Positions 28,291-42,594 of a stretch of 64,000 bases of DNA are shown here, piece after piece. The translations under genes were made by a program, and so were the position numbers. Within the stretch, counting starts at the first letter, position 1; the number at the start of each line of letters is the position of its first letter. Origin of the DNA: Apostichopus japonicus (lineage: Eukaryota; Echinodermata; Holothuroidea; Aspidochirotida; Stichopodidae); contig NC_092566.1 in the NCBI RefSeq assembly GCF_037975245.1, positions 14,688,501 to 14,752,500 of the forward strand, written 5' to 3'. Under the pieces are notes generated by a model, which was not told the origin of the DNA, did not search any database, and worked only from the letters and a program-made list of their open reading frames with translations.

Positions 28291-28973
28291 GCAAACCGCT
28301 GATGGAAACCCGTAGCTCTTATACTCTTAAATATTCAAGATTTTAGTTTTACCTTATTTTTACACTTCTATGATTACCATGACAACGATAAACCAAACAA
28401 TGTATCCATGCACCGGAAGAACCAACCAACAAGAAGAAGAAAGAGTAGCTTTTATCAGCACCCATGCCTTGTATATATATACTGCTTACATCACGTGGTA
28501 AGACATAACCTTTAAATGAAGAGGGGGGAAAAGAACCCTCTTCTTTAGATCCCTGTTTCTTATAAAGAATGAAAACGAAGGAGAAAGAAGAGATATCCTC
28601 TTTCAAAATATGTTGTTCCACCTGTTCCCCCAAGCCATAAATGATCTAGAAAATGGAAGACACTGAAATGTAAGGCATTTAAATGAAAAGAAGGGGGAAA
28701 TCACTTTGACTGCTTTCTCTATTTTGTTGTCTATACGATAGCAACAAATGCAGCATCTCTCTATAGCCTCATAAGTATGGTAATAACGAGGGGCGATATC
28801 ACGTTTAAATAATTTCAAAGAATAATTGCCCAGCTATACTGTATTTTCATATATATTTTTTTATAGGGTATAAATGCAAAGGATCTTGATAGATAAAACA
28901 ACCATTAAATCGAAGCGATGGTCAAGAATGAACTGCAAAAGTAGTGTTTCCCAGATCGATATTAAATGTTCGT

Positions 28974-28985
28974 TTATATATATAT

Positions 28986-29040
<55 letters not shown>

Positions 29041-29108
29041 TATATATATATATGGAGAGTTATATATATATATATATATCTATATATATCTATATATATA
29101 TATTTATA

Positions 29109-29154
<46 letters not shown>

Positions 29155-29239
29155 TAGATATATATATATATAGATATATATACATACATACATACATACA
29201 ATACTATATATATACATACAAAACTATATATATATAAAT
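28974..29239. repeat. (TA)n microsatellite with TACA units
   Basis: TA repeats with ATC and AAAT variants, ending in four tacatacatacatacat units and a short duplicated atactatatatatacataca. Confidence 0.95.
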
Positions 29240-30773
29240 ATGATGATATATCAAAAGATTTTTTAATCAAGAATTTAGTGTTGAAATGTCATATTCAAAC
29301 ACAAATAGGAATTCCAATGTTAATGATATTTTAGAGTCCCATTTAGTTCTAAAGATTGCTTCTGACGTTATAATTCTCAAAAGCTGACCCGCAAGTCTGT
29401 GTACTAGACTAAGAAGCTCAGCCACTATAATTAATAAGCCTCTGATGTTAAAAGAATGAATTTTGCAGAACCAAAAGTGAAACTGCTCCGTTTCCTAAAC
29501 CAAAAAGGAAAGGGGAATAACTCCAAAAAGTAGACATACAGTAAACAGGTGCGATGTCATTAAATTGGCAATTGACAACCACTTTTATCTTTTTCTTCAA
29601 AATTTAATTCCAATGATACTGCTTCTATAAAACAGATAAATAAATAAAACCGGGAATATACTACATTCACTTGTGATATTGTTAACTTTACATCCCCTCA
29701 AGATATAACTCAACAACTTCCCTAAATTCGGCGTATCTGTCAAAATAGGTAAAAACTAAAAAATTATGTTAAATCGTTGGTTGATTCGACCGCATTTGAA
29801 TTTTAGCCGATTGTCAAATTAAGTTACTGGCAACCCATGAGGGTTTAGAGTTTAGTACGCCTTAATTGTAGGAAGGAACGTTAACGATGATTATGGGCCG
29901 AGTTCAACCAGAACAGGACAAACCCTTGCAAAATAAACCCACCCTACGGAATAGTTGAAGGGACGAATGTGGAAATACATCTGCAGGGATTTATATACCT
30001 ACAAGATAATAAATAAAAGAAAAACAACAAACTTGAAATCCGGAAATAAATGGGTTATACTAATTAGCCAATAAGAAGAGCTGTGGCTCTTTTTTTTTGT
30101 TCGTCATTATTTAATAGTGCTTCAAGTTTAGTTTATAAACTGAATTAAGAACTTGCAAAAACAATTGGACTTGGCCGATTTTCCTATGGATTTGAAAGCC
30201 TGTTTTTCTTTCTATAAACGTGAGATAATTATTTCAAACAAACGGCAAATATAGGTTCACTTGGGTATAGTCAAATCGGTGTGGCCTCAAGTAAAACGGA
30301 GGCAAACTTGCAATTGCCACGGATATGTAAATCCAATGATGACGTCACGACACGAATGATGTCACCTGGGATATTTTGAGGCACAACTAGGAAGGCAGAT
30401 GTTCATTGAGTTCTTAAAAGTTTGCTTTTGGATGTGGGTCTTTTTTTGGGGGTGACACACTTCACGAAATGAAGGTGTTCGCTTCCACAAATTTGATTTA
30501 CCCCAACTCAAGTATAGCACGGTTGTCTTTTTATGTCTAGTATGCCAAAATTACTTAGCCAGTCCTAGCGGAGTTGGTTCCCATTAGATTTACACGTGTA
30601 GGCGATTTAATTGATTTTCAATAAAAACAGACAAAACAAATGTACTTAATGTGCTATATAAGCTTTCAAGGTTATTCTAGTACGTGTAAAAGTAAGTAGA
30701 ATGAAGGTACATTAAGCTGTGATCAAAAATATGAGCATAAATAGCTATTGTCTTCATGGACGGTCCGCAAACC

Positions 30774-30843
30774 AAGGGGGAGGTGGGGGAGGTGGGGGAG
30801 GTGGGAAGGTGGGGGAGGTGGGGAGGTGGGGAGGTGAGGAGGG
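30774..30843 (+). repeat. G-rich (GGGGGAGGT)n tract
   Basis: About seven units of gggggaggt with runs of three to five G. It would read as C-rich in the ChAT transcript; the plus strand could form G-quadruplexes. Another such tract is at 31322-31372. Confidence 0.85.
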
Positions 30844-32148
30844 GATTTCGCGGGAGTTTCACACAGTTATAGTTTTGACGCTAGGATACATCCATAGGTC
30901 CAAGCTATATATATATTTAATTATTTATATAATTATTTATAATATTTCAATTCGGAGTTAGTGGGGCGTGACTCAGTCCTCATGGGAGTATTTCTGGCTC
31001 ATGTGCCTTTAAAGTTTGCGTACCGCTGGTCTAAAATGAGGGCAGGGCGTTATGGCAGTTCGAAAATTCGAAGTAATGATAAATGTAATCCTGTAAAAAG
31101 ACACGTTTAGAATAAAATGTGTTCTTTATGTATAGTAAAAGGAAGATAATTCAGTAGTTGAGAAATCTTCTATGCTGTTAATTACTCAATAAGTGACAGG
31201 TAATTATATTTTGGTTCAAAGGTAAACTTTACCAAAATTAATGATTTTCACTTAAATGTTAAATACATAGAATATATATACCCTGTGCATACTTCCAGCC
31301 TCAGATTGAGTACTATAAGTTTAAGTGAAGGGGAATGGGAGGGGTAGGGGAGGGAGGGACGGGGAGGCGGGTTGGCTATAAGAAAACACAGATTTGTTGG
31401 GAAGCTAATAGATCTAATTGCTTCATGCAATTTGAGGTGTTTTAAAGGGTTTAATGGAGAATCATGATACTAATTTATCTCTGAAATCGTCGAAAGTATC
31501 GATGTTTGCATTATGTATCCTCAATTATTGGAAAACTTTATAGTACTAAATTGATGTGTTTCTTGTGAGTAAATTCAACTTGTTAAAAGAAGTGGAAAAA
31601 TAGTGCAGTTTCTGTCATGGCACATATAACATGTCTAATGATGTTTTTAAAGTAAAGTTTGTTCATAACATAGTAAAGGGAACTTTAGCAGAATAATAAT
31701 CTTGAAGTGGAATAATTTTGATCTTTATTATGGAAAAAAACAAGGAAGAATTGGTGATATTGTCGAACAAAGCCGAAGTGAAGTCGAAAACATATAAACT
31801 TTTATCCTTAAAACGAACTTATTAATATGACCCCGTGGAACCATATATTATCGGAGCCATAGTTTTATTCAACCATAAATCAATCAAATTATAAATTTCC
31901 TTGCAAAACATTGTGAGCTATTCATTTCCATATATGACATATCTTAAGAAAAATTGAATGACAATTTTCTAAAATATTGTAACATTCTAATTTTTTGTCG
32001 CGGGGGTAGAGCCTTCGTACATTACTAAGTGGTCCCAGAAAGATCAAGCACAAAATTAAACTATAGCCCGTATGTTTCGCAAGATTAGTATCCCCCCCCC
32101 TCCCCTCCACCCTTACCAAAACCAAACATATATATGTAATATACTTAC

Positions 32149-32274
32149 AAGATGTATCGGATTAGCAATATCGTCATCCTCATCGAGGCCGCCATTTCTT
32201 ACGTATTCTCGACGCGTTGGCATGTGCTTCTTGTGCATTAAGATGGCTGGTTGACCAACTCCCGTTTTTGGCAT
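32149..32274 (-). CDS. CHAT: Choline acetyltransferase, first coding exon (N-terminus)
   Basis: The minus strand reads ATG at 32272-32274, then 42 codons beginning MPKTGVGQPAILMHKKHMP and ending DDDIANPIHL, then the donor GTAAGTAT. Translation stops in phase 0 and joins in frame to the next exon (KPLPKLPVPPL), the first strictly conserved block of ChAT. The N-terminal leader itself is not conserved between phyla, so its identity rests on phase, splice site, position and strand. An in-frame TAG lies 27 bases upstream of the ATG, so the ATG is the likely start. The exon may begin at a weak acceptor (gtgtacttag, AG at 32303-32304) if spliced from an upstream leader, or further up if it has its own promoter. 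The next exon is about 18.3 kb away. Confidence 0.75.
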
Positions 32275-32499
32275 GGAATCAGCAGTAAGATCGTTCGTCT
32301 AACTAAGTACACATAAGTGTATAATCTAACACTCAACACTAAACTTTGCAACTGTTCGCTATCGTAAAGAGTAAAATCAATAAATTCTCAAAGATCCAAG
32401 CTACTTCACTTAATGCAATTGTTCTCTTTTTCTGTGACAAACGCTCAAATGTTTTCCTCTCACCAGCAAAAGAAAGTCATGTCCCGAAAATTATATTTT

Positions 32500-32900
32500 T
32501 TTATTATCTTTAAAACTTCCCGCCAAAATAAAAAAATCTCGTCACGTGACCTCAGCGTTCCACTCCGGACTTGTTTTGATTTTTTTTTTTACTCTTTGAC
32601 TTTTTTTTTCCAATTCTGGCGCGTCCGTATATAAGTCCGTCTGTAGTTAAAAACGCCGTAATGTGTGTCCGTGTTGATTGATATAATATCAAAGCCTGTC
32701 TTATCAGCCACCGTCTCTTATCAGCAACCGTCCAATTGACTTAGAAGCTGTAGCTGCAAAAGGAATCGAAGAAGGAGGAGAGAGAGGAAGTAAAAAAGAA
32801 GAAGATATAAGTGGTAGTACGTATATCAAGAATAGAGAGCATGATTTATTTCTCGCCAGACCAATCCGTTGACGTCACAAAGGGTCACGTGATCAAATGG
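32500..32900. promoter_or_regulatory. Promoter-like motif cluster upstream of ChAT exon 1
   Basis: Within 230-630 bases upstream of the ChAT ATG (minus strand) lie an E2F-like ttcccgcc (32517), the palindromic E-box gtcacgtgac (32541-32550), a TATATAAG (32628-32635, best on the plus strand), two GATA motifs in a 17-base direct repeat (cttatcag, 32700 and 32717), a perfect CRE TGACGTCA (32870-32877) and a second E-box tcacgtga (32885-32892). The block is also less AT-rich than its surroundings. It could be a ChAT-specific promoter, a shared enhancer or a divergent promoter. Motifs are seen; function is inferred. Confidence 0.4.
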
Positions 32901-35079
32901 TACTGATTAAATGAATTGTTGGATTGGTTTCTATATAGCCTTCTATTATTTTATTCCCTTTTTTTGGTGGTGGTCTTTTATGTTTTTAGGGAGTTGAGTT
33001 GAGTTGTCTTGTCACTATTTGGTAGATTTCAATTTTCCCTTTCCCAGGATATTCTCTCGTTTGATCAATGTAAGTGTTGTGCGATAAATATACCTAAACA
33101 TTGTAAACAATGTGTGAGATCCGACTGACACTTTTATACAAGAACCCAAAAAAAGGGGGGGGGAGGGAGAAGAAAAAAAACTAATAAGAACATTTTACGA
33201 AATTAACTTGGCTTCCTTTTTAAAATATACATCGGGCTGTACGCCGATGGAAGTATTTTTTCACTTCAAGTTAAACCTGAAGTATTAATTATATACTGCT
33301 GTCCTATGTATTGTTTAGTGATATACGTTCCCGGGTCTCGTCGTTGATTGCGTGAACATGTGTCAAAGGTCATATCGAGTGTGAATGCTTACCATGATCA
33401 AAATCACAATTTTCTACTTATTTTTTGGTTTAAAATTGTCACATTTATTTCAAATTTTTAAAAAATGTTCACAATGTTCAAATAGTTTTGATTTTTTTTT
33501 AACTGCCTCAAATATCTCCAAGTTTTTCAAATTTTTCAAGTGACATGTCAGTAATCAAGTTTTACATAACTGTTTGTGTACGTACGTATACGCGAACAAC
33601 ATGAACCAGCCAATTTACGACTATAAATGCTACAATCAAAGCACTTCGGTGTGTGAGGATGCTGCAGAGATGATATTTGACGTCTGAAGACAACGTTGTT
33701 TACTTTAGAAGAGATAGAGATGTATCCAAAACAAGGAAATTGAAAAAAGTTATGTTTGATTAGTCGCCAACTTTATCTGACTTGATTTTTGTCCATTGAC
33801 AACAGTATCTACACTGTCGAGTTATAACATCCAGACATTTCCATTTGGTGTATAAATTAATAAATAAGAAAAAAGGGAGGTAATTTTTTTTCTTGACAGA
33901 GAGCGTTTGCCGCTTATTCAATGTATGTTATAGATTTAACTTTTATCTGAAAAAGATAAAGTTAACTGCCAGATAGATAGTATACACTTATATGAATATA
34001 TACAACCTTGTGCTTAATTTCCTTTGTCGTATAAATTTCGAAAAGGTATATCATGATAGAGTGGTACTTTGGTAATATTAATAAACTGTGTTACTAGAAG
34101 TGAAGTTTATTCCTATATCTATACTCCTTGTGCTTTAAACAGGCTGTTTCTATAGGTTATAAAATTGCATTCGCGATGGTCTTTTTCTATTTATTTCTTT
34201 ATTGTTTAAAGTTGAAAGGGTAATGGAAAGTGGAAAGTAATTGACTAATGACCCTCGTAAACGTCAAAGCTGATATACTTGACCGCAAGGTAAGTTGAAA
34301 GTACAGTTCTCGGTTCACTGAAATTCGACGAATTCAAAGTTAAATTGTAAATGACAGTTGATCATTTGATGGTGTCCCGATGGTAGGAATATATTATGCA
34401 GCATGTAAATGTGTTTCGTAGCACACAGCAAGAGGGCCCCATGTTGCAGCAAAGGACATGGGCCCAAGGGTCTGGGTGAGCAATTTTGAATATTTGGCAA
34501 CTCTAGAACTTAGCTCGGATATATATAACACTCTTAGACTATCTCTGTTGAGGACAAGTTCCTTTGCACATTTTGTTGCGTATCGGGAAAGAACTTTAAG
34601 ATCTGTTCTGAACAGTATCTAAAGAAAAATATCAAGGCTTTCTTTTTCTTCGCAGTAAAATGGTCACCAAAAAGCGAAACTTCCCAATATGAGTAGAAAA
34701 ATCTTGAGGTTACATATAGTTTTAAAAAAAACAACGAAATAGATATCATTTTGCAACTTTAAGGACCCTTAATCGCATAATCATATTCTCAAAGGGGAAG
34801 GGGATACCTGATTTCCAGGTCCCGGAATGTCGCATCAGCCGAACCAACCTTATGACACTGCTGAAGGTATATACCTGTATGTGTGTATATATGCTATTAT
34901 ATGCATCGTGGGATGAGTCGTTATATGATGCTGCGCATGCCATAGATACTTATATGGGCATGTTCGCGTGCATGGAAAGCAGTTATTTCACTATGCCAAG
35001 AATGTGGGAGATGGCGCATGATTTGTAACTTACAGTTCACGTCGGGGAAGCTAATCGTTTACACTTTCGCATTTTACTT

Positions 35080-35190
35080 GATTTACCATTGCGGGATCAG
35101 TGTCCATGCAGATGGGAAAACTCTAGACTGGTCCTATGTGAAAACCCCAGCCCGGCTAGGGCTTGAACCCAGTTCCACCAGGACGCTATT
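35080..35190 (-). mobile_element. SINE-like fragment
   Basis: On the minus strand agcgtcctggtggaactggg is followed by a B box ggttcaagccc (35159-35169) and a ggggttttcacatag body with agtctagagttttcccatc. The A box is missing or decayed, so it is a truncated or old copy. Confidence 0.45.
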
Positions 35191-38100
35191 ATAGGTTTCA
35201 TTACTTCATTACTTCTAATGCCAATAACAATGGTGGTTGTTGTGAAGTCGGTTGGTTAGAAATTGATTGTTCAACTAAAATTTAATGTTGAGTAGTTGCC
35301 ATTATCTCAAATATGTATCGCTTCTTTTTTACGGTTTCGGTTAAAAAAAACTTTCCTACCAGATATTGTTTTTTCAGGTACGTTAACATTCCTATTGTCT
35401 TACAAAACTTCATGGTTATTGGGTCAAATTCGACTCAGAACGAACTTTTATGCGTCTTTTTGTAAGAATGTATATTTTCATCTAAACGGCCCATAGAAAT
35501 TCTGCCCTATTTTTGTTGGGTGGATAGGTTGATTAAACTGTGAATGTGTATATTTGTCTTCCTAACAGATTTTACAATTGGACAGCGTCCCGCTAATTAA
35601 TTCATTACTTTGTAAGTTTGAAATGTCTATACTGTTTATTTCGGTAACGGAAATGAATGTAATCACTTCCATAGTTAGCCATTTCATGTCTGTACGTCAG
35701 TTCTAAACAAAGCCGGTCGTATCTGTCAGTATACATACTGCTTAGTGGCTATAGGGTGTAAACATACCAAGCTGTCACCGTGTGACATGTCACGTATTGC
35801 TTATACATGTACAGGGAACGACCACTATTACAGCTTGCACTTTTTCCAGCTTCGAAGAAAATTTCATCTCTTACCGACTTTTACTATATTGGAGCCATCA
35901 GAAAGCTTAATAAAATAAAATAAAATTATCATTATTTTTACTTTTATTGTAGATATTGAATTATTTCATTTCCATATGATATGTAGGATGGGGAAGGGGG
36001 GTGCCCTCTCATTAATGAATTGTTTCTCTACGATAACTAAATAATAATTAAACAATAATTGTCAAACGTGTAACTTGTTCTCACGACCTATACCCTCTTA
36101 AAAGGAGAAAGGAACACACCTTTCGCAAGATTCAACAATCTAGCTTCAGTTATATATACACGGTAAGACATTACTTGACTTCATAAGTATGTCATAGGGA
36201 TGTCATATGTTCCTGTAAAGTAAACATGGCAAATTGGATATTTAAAAAAAACATTGAAAAACTATGAAAATGTTTCATTTTGGTTTCTTATCTGTTTGTA
36301 AACATGTAGAGAGACAAACAATCATTTTTATCAACTGAGTACTCTAAGAAACATATTATGTTTTTTATGAAAAGCGAACACATACATATTACAGGAAACG
36401 TTAACCTTTCAATTACTAGCGGCTCTATGATGTTAGTTTTAGACTTGTTTTAGTCTTCATTCAGACTTGCTCAAGTCATTTTCAGGGAAACACTACTGCG
36501 TGTATACCGTTAAAACGTCAAAACTGTGATATCTGCCAAATTGTATTCGACGCTTCGAATGATATGTTTGGTTGAGTTATTCTAGTTACGCTTTACTTCA
36601 AATGTTTCGTTTGGATTTCGCTTTCACAAACTGGGTCAGAGTAATCCATATGGAGGAGGGGGGGGGGGTTAGGGGAGGGGAGGGGTAAGAAGAGGGAATG
36701 GTGAGGTGAGGAGTGCTACTCCGACAACTTGACCCCCCAAAAAGCTAAGATTAAGAACAATTATTGTCATCTGATCAAAGCAATTCTTTAATTATATTAT
36801 GAAAACAAAATCGAATTCATTATTAAAAGCGACGATGTAAGACTTAAGTTGATTAATAATTAAAATTTAATACATGATAAGTATAGAATCAAAAGAATGA
36901 CAATTTAAAATAAACAACGATTTTTATCTACAAGGTACGAAGGTAACTTTTTTTAATTGAGAGAAATTTTGAGGCAATCAACATCTGAATGCCTCTTTAG
37001 TCATTTTTTGTTTATTCAACAACTGAAGTAAGAACAAAATAAAATAAAATTAACAGTGAGAACAATCTTTCAAAGAATTCTGGTGAATTCTATTAATTAT
37101 CAATGAAAGCTAAACTTTTTTGAATAATTTACATCTTTTAACAAACCATCTTTTCAGCAACTTTTGTCACATTCGCATAAGCAAATCTACTCGAGCTTGT
37201 TTCATTAAAGTTATTAATACGACAGTGATATAAAATATTATAAGATCTACACTTCATCGATTCTCTTTGTAATACCAAAATGAAAATACACAAATTAGCA
37301 AACAGAAAGGTTATCTATACTAAATATGCTACTTTATATCACGGAAAATCAAATCCCACTGAGAAAATATCTACTCACACTTGGATGTAGGTATCAAAAG
37401 GTCAATTTCATTAGATTGGATTTGATCCGGTAGTAAAAGTTTTAATCAAATTTACTATTTCATGCCTAGCTATGATATCAAGTTTATCCTTATTACTCAT
37501 TTTTATTACTCACAGTAGTATATTTCAGTACTCAAAACAGTTTAGGAAATCTTTAATACGATTAAAACCAAACAAGGCCAAAGACAAAACAAAAACCGGA
37601 GAGAGAATAGTTATCTTTAGTAGACGTATATTCTGTGTGCTATGCTCGTTAGCTAACAATTTACAGCACCCGTGGGTCTACTCGTCTTAAGAAGATGTGA
37701 TTTCTTTTTGCAGTCTTTCCAAAAAAGGCCACACCAAAAAAAAATATGAGTGAGAGAGTGAAGGAAGGAAAAAGCTAAGTTGGTCTTTTGAGATATAGGG
37801 AAACACACAACGAGGTACTTGGGTTCTTTAATTTATCGGGGAGCGACTGATTGATCAAATAAATTTCATTTCAAAACGGACCGTGAGCATGAATTTTACA
37901 TCAATGCTTGGTAATTAATTCTCTAACTTTGAATGGTCCCTGAGAAAAATTACAGTCGCACTCTGGGAATATAAATATATATATATTTATTTGGAGAATA
38001 GATTCAGATAAGAAAATGATTGCTCTTTTTCGATCGAAGCAAGGGAGAAAGTGGCATTTGGGAAGAAAGATTGTGCGCGCGCGTGTGTGTATTATATATA

Positions 38101-39358
38101 TATATAATATATAGAGAGGAAGCAGGACGAAAAAATATGTATGTTCCACATGTGCGCTTGCTGTTTTCGAATATAAAATTAACATATCCCATGTGATGGA
38201 AAGAACACATCGTCTATGTATGCAATTGCATTTTTACGGCTTAATATATTGACGTTGTTATAAATATAGTTGTGACGCAGGTTACTCAACTCCTAAGGAA
38301 GGCGAACGGAAGCAGGTGAAGGTTATGCAACTAGTATATATCTGATCTGAAAGAATGTTAAAAAAAAAACATGGACCGGATTACTGTCGGTAAACTGTTG
38401 GTCTTGATGTATTTCAGTCCAACGAAACGACTTGAGTGCTTGTAATATTTCTATAATTATTCCAATATTCAAATATTGACATATTCTTAAATGTCTGGAT
38501 TGTTTCTTAAAGGCTAAATTAATGGCAATGTTTGTCATTCTTTTCTTTTTTAATTATTTTGTTTTTCTTGTTGTTATCGGTTGTTACCGAAAATATCATT
38601 TTATCGATTCAGAACTTAATTCCGAGTTTATAGATAAAGAATACTAACCCACTCCTTGTGTTTTAAAAGAACTTAGATTTCTGATACATTTGGAATTCCA
38701 TGATCTTTCTAGGACAGATTTTGGCAACATATCCTCATGAATAAGATGTTTCAATAATTTTGAAGATGAAATTACCCACAAGACACAGAAAGAAGATTCT
38801 ATTAAAGTAAGATAAAAATATGTTAATGTAAACTACACTTACTTTCTTCTGAAGACGCATTAATAACATATAAATGAAGTTTTTCTATCTTTTGAACCGA
38901 AGCATGTGTAATTGTTGTTATTGTTATGGTTGTTGCTTTACGTTAAGGTTCTCTTGTTTATTTGATTAAGGGTTGTTTTGTTAAAAGTATATTATCTCGC
39001 AAAGCAGTCTGTCTGTTTAAGATGATGTTAATGTCACATAGAAATACAATTCTAATCGATATGTTATGTACATGAATCGACCCATCATAAATCAGCTGTT
39101 TGCTTGTTTTTTTTTTGTGGGGGTGGGGGAGTTCGTATTTGTTTGTGTTACCTTGGTAGAAAGACTGTGTTCAGAAATGTCATTATTATTATTATTATAA
39201 TTATTATTATTATTATTATCATCATCATGTTAATGTTTTTTGAACTGTCGTTTTCTGTATCTTTTGGTTTGTGTGTGCCAAATATATTGTGGAAAACATT
39301 ATTTTTCTTGCTCTTCCCTCGATAAGCTCACTGCAGCGTATATTAGAAAGTTAGTCAT

Positions 39359-39374
39359 CCCCCCCCCCCCCCCC
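39359..39374. repeat. C16 homopolymer
   Basis: Run of 16 C between atc and ttaaac; one of the two longest single-base G/C runs here. Confidence 0.95.
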
Positions 39375-40765
39375 TTAAACGCGTAAGTGTCAGTGTGTAT
39401 ATAGGCTACATAGGTCTTAATACCGCGGTATACGCTGGGAGCGTAAACACATGGCGTTACTATATATACAGTTAATCATTGCAACCTTACTTGATTGGCA
39501 ACGTTCGATTCACGAAATCAGATCCAAATTTTATCGGACGAAGTTAAACGTTTCACAAGCAGACTCCTCTTGGGTTTCAGGCAAATAAAATTTTGTCGAA
39601 TACATCCTTTTAACTTTTTCATTAGCGATAAGAATCTCCCAGGAGATAAACGGAATTAATCAAATCCGATACGGTGTGATTTATCTCAATTGCAGAAGAA
39701 TCTATTTAAACATGAATGTGGGCAAGTAAAGGGGGCTTTACTTGACGCAAGTTAAAAGAAAAAGTTTGTTTCTTTACCATTGGCTCTTCAACTCAAGCTA
39801 GAGAGAGAGAAGATGAAGATGATGAGCAAAACTCGTAAAGCGAGGATGAGAAAATGGCAAACTTCCGACTTATCAAGCATCATCATCATTTTTTGGTGAG
39901 ATGGAGTGAAGTTCTAGGAAGAGTTTTTTTTAGTTAATAAGAGCATATAGTCATGATGACCTAAGCACAAAAATTAAATAACGAGGAGGTTGACAATTGA
40001 TTCCGATGATTGATCTATGAGTAATGTTATACGAACGTTATTATAATCTGAGGAGTTACTGTAGATTTGCAACGTGCATTCTGGGCACACAGCACGGGAC
40101 AGACGGTCACAGAAGTGGTGCAACCTCTGGGAGAATGCGTTAAATTAATATTGACAATGCATAAATCGTTTGCTTGCACGAGTCAGGGTTGCAGAAAGAT
40201 ATATAGTACGCTAACACAATTGAGCGTTCAAGATCTGCCTGATATACTTTACACATTTTAAAATAAATCATTTGGAATGGACAAGTTATTACTCAATCAG
40301 TGTTTATTTGTTACAGTATTGATGCCGTATTGGTGAAATTCGAAACTGTTGTCAGTTTGAAAATAGCTCTTAGGAGCAATGGAGTTTGTTTATGCTTATA
40401 TGGTAACATTTGCTCGAAATATAGATATATATAATAGATGTATAAATATATATAGTTTTAATTCCGTTCAAACGTTCTCTAATGTATATACACTGAAGCG
40501 AGGATATTGAAATTGAGTTGTTGCTTGTACTTAAATGAATGTAAAAGACACGTAACACGACAAATCCAACGTTCTTTAACCTCACCCACCCCTCCTTCGT
40601 ACTCCCCCACCCCATGTCATGTACGACAAGAGTACGTGCAGTGCGCGCAACAATATGCGCGTGTGAGTACGTCTGCATGAATCTGTATGCTACTATGTAA
40701 AGGCTACATCTTATGTGGCACAAGTGTGACAGGCAAGGATAACGTATTTTACAGTCATTTTACAG

Positions 40766-40850
40766 TTTGGCCAGGACTCGAACCTACTAACCTTAGATCA
40801 CAAGTCCACTACCAAATCTACAGATATACTTGACCACAATGACGCTCTAA
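40766..40850 (-). mobile_element. tRNA-derived SINE head, same family as 4715
   Basis: On the minus strand an A box (agcgtcattgtggtcaagt) and a B box (ggttcgagtcc, 40773-40783) flank agtggacttgtgatctaagg, nearly identical to agtggacttttgatctaagg of the 4.7-kb SINE. Only the tRNA-like head is recognisable. Confidence 0.65.
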
Positions 40851-42207
40851 ACATAAACTTCAATTCGTAGTTGACAACTGATTACTTCGTAGAATACTAT
40901 AATAGCCAAAAACAAAGAAGAAAGAAATTAATGGTTAAAACATCAAATGGAATTGGAACATCTAACAAAGGGCTATGTACTTCTGCAATTAACGTAATAG
41001 GCTAAAAGGAAACGTTCCATTTTCTACACTCTAAAGATTTTCGTGCACATTTTATGTTTGTTACCAATTACAGAATATTAAAGAGATCCTTTTAATCCAA
41101 AATCCATTAAACGAGGTGTTTGTTGTAATTCTTAAAAAACATAGCCTGGAAAACCAATCACGTGGGCAAAGATTTGCAGGCAAGAAAGACTTTAATTTGT
41201 CATGGTTTGTAGCTTCACGTTATGTCCTCAGTTCGAATCGTAATCTGTTCTTGCTCGTTGCTATATAAGAGTTTTGCTATGTAATAAGAGTTTGACAATA
41301 GATGGATCATTGCAAATGCTTCCTATGATCCCAATGAAATCTTTGTGAATGCATTTTCAAGTTGAGTTAAAACGCTAGCTATCATTCGAGTTGGCGAGTT
41401 ATCCTCTTATTGTTTTTTGCTAATTTTGTGCTGTGGTTCTTATTAACGTCTTTAAAGTTCCTGTAAACATAATGGGAATAAATCACAGACAACAACTATT
41501 CTTGACCTGTCGAAAATGATTATAGACATGACGGTGAAATTTCCAGTTAAATTCCTACATTCTGTTTTTAAGATTACAGCATTTGACAACGTTTCTTTTC
41601 GTGTAAACTTGTCACATACAAGCGGGTGTGATGACAAAGATTCACATTGAAAACAAAATGGCTTCTCCAAGATTTCCGTCCAACTTAATATTTCTAATCT
41701 AGATGCATCATTCTAATATGAAACCATCAAATTCATTGATGAGAACTTCAGATCCATTGAAGTTCTCCTTTCAAATTTCACCAAAAGATATATTCATTCT
41801 GAACTTCCCATTTCGAGATCATTTCATGTAACTTAAATAAGTAAGCAAGTCTTATCAGAAACGGAGAATGTGTTGTTTGCATAGCTTGTGCAGAATATCA
41901 AGACACCAAATAGCATAACAAAATATTGAAAAATTTCATACTAAATTATGGAAGTCGAAGACAAATATGCCCTTAATTGATCATTACATCGAACCAATCA
42001 TCGAAGGAATAAACAGATCGTGTCCTCTCTATTACCTTTCGAGCCGAAAATAGATCACAAATTGCAAAACCAGAAGCATATGCAATTAACTTTATCCGTC
42101 GAAATATGTTATTTCTATATTTTTGCTTAATTTAATTGTGAAATCATAGACTGAGCCAGTGAGGCACTCTGGTAAATGCAAGGTATACTGATTCAAATCA
42201 CTGTCAG

Positions 42208-42368
42208 TTTGGAAGTACAAACATGTAGATAACTTTACAACTCAGGAACTTCAAGCCATTTCTCATATCATTACAGTTTAGATTCCGCTTGGAAGTACAA
42301 ACATGTAGATAACTTTACAACTGAGGAACTTAAATCCATTTCTCATATCATTACAGTTAAGATTCCGG
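42208..42368. repeat. 80-bp tandem duplication
   Basis: ttggaagtacaaacatgtag (42209) is repeated 80 bases later, and the copies remain almost identical through tctcatatcattacagttta. A few point changes separate them. Confidence 0.9.
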
Positions 42369-42594
42369 TGCAGTCAGAAGGTCTAAACAAACCATCAACA
42401 GATTTGAAACTAACTCACTTGTATGTGTTTTTTTAAAAAAAAAATTAAATGACCCCATGCATCCTAAGGTTTCGATGGGCCGTGGGGCATGGGGGGAGGG
42501 GTGTACTTGTATTGTTTTCTCGAGGACACGTCAAAACGTGTACATTTGTCTTCGTAATCAAACAGTGTTCAACCGTGTCTTTGAGGAGAAGTTT

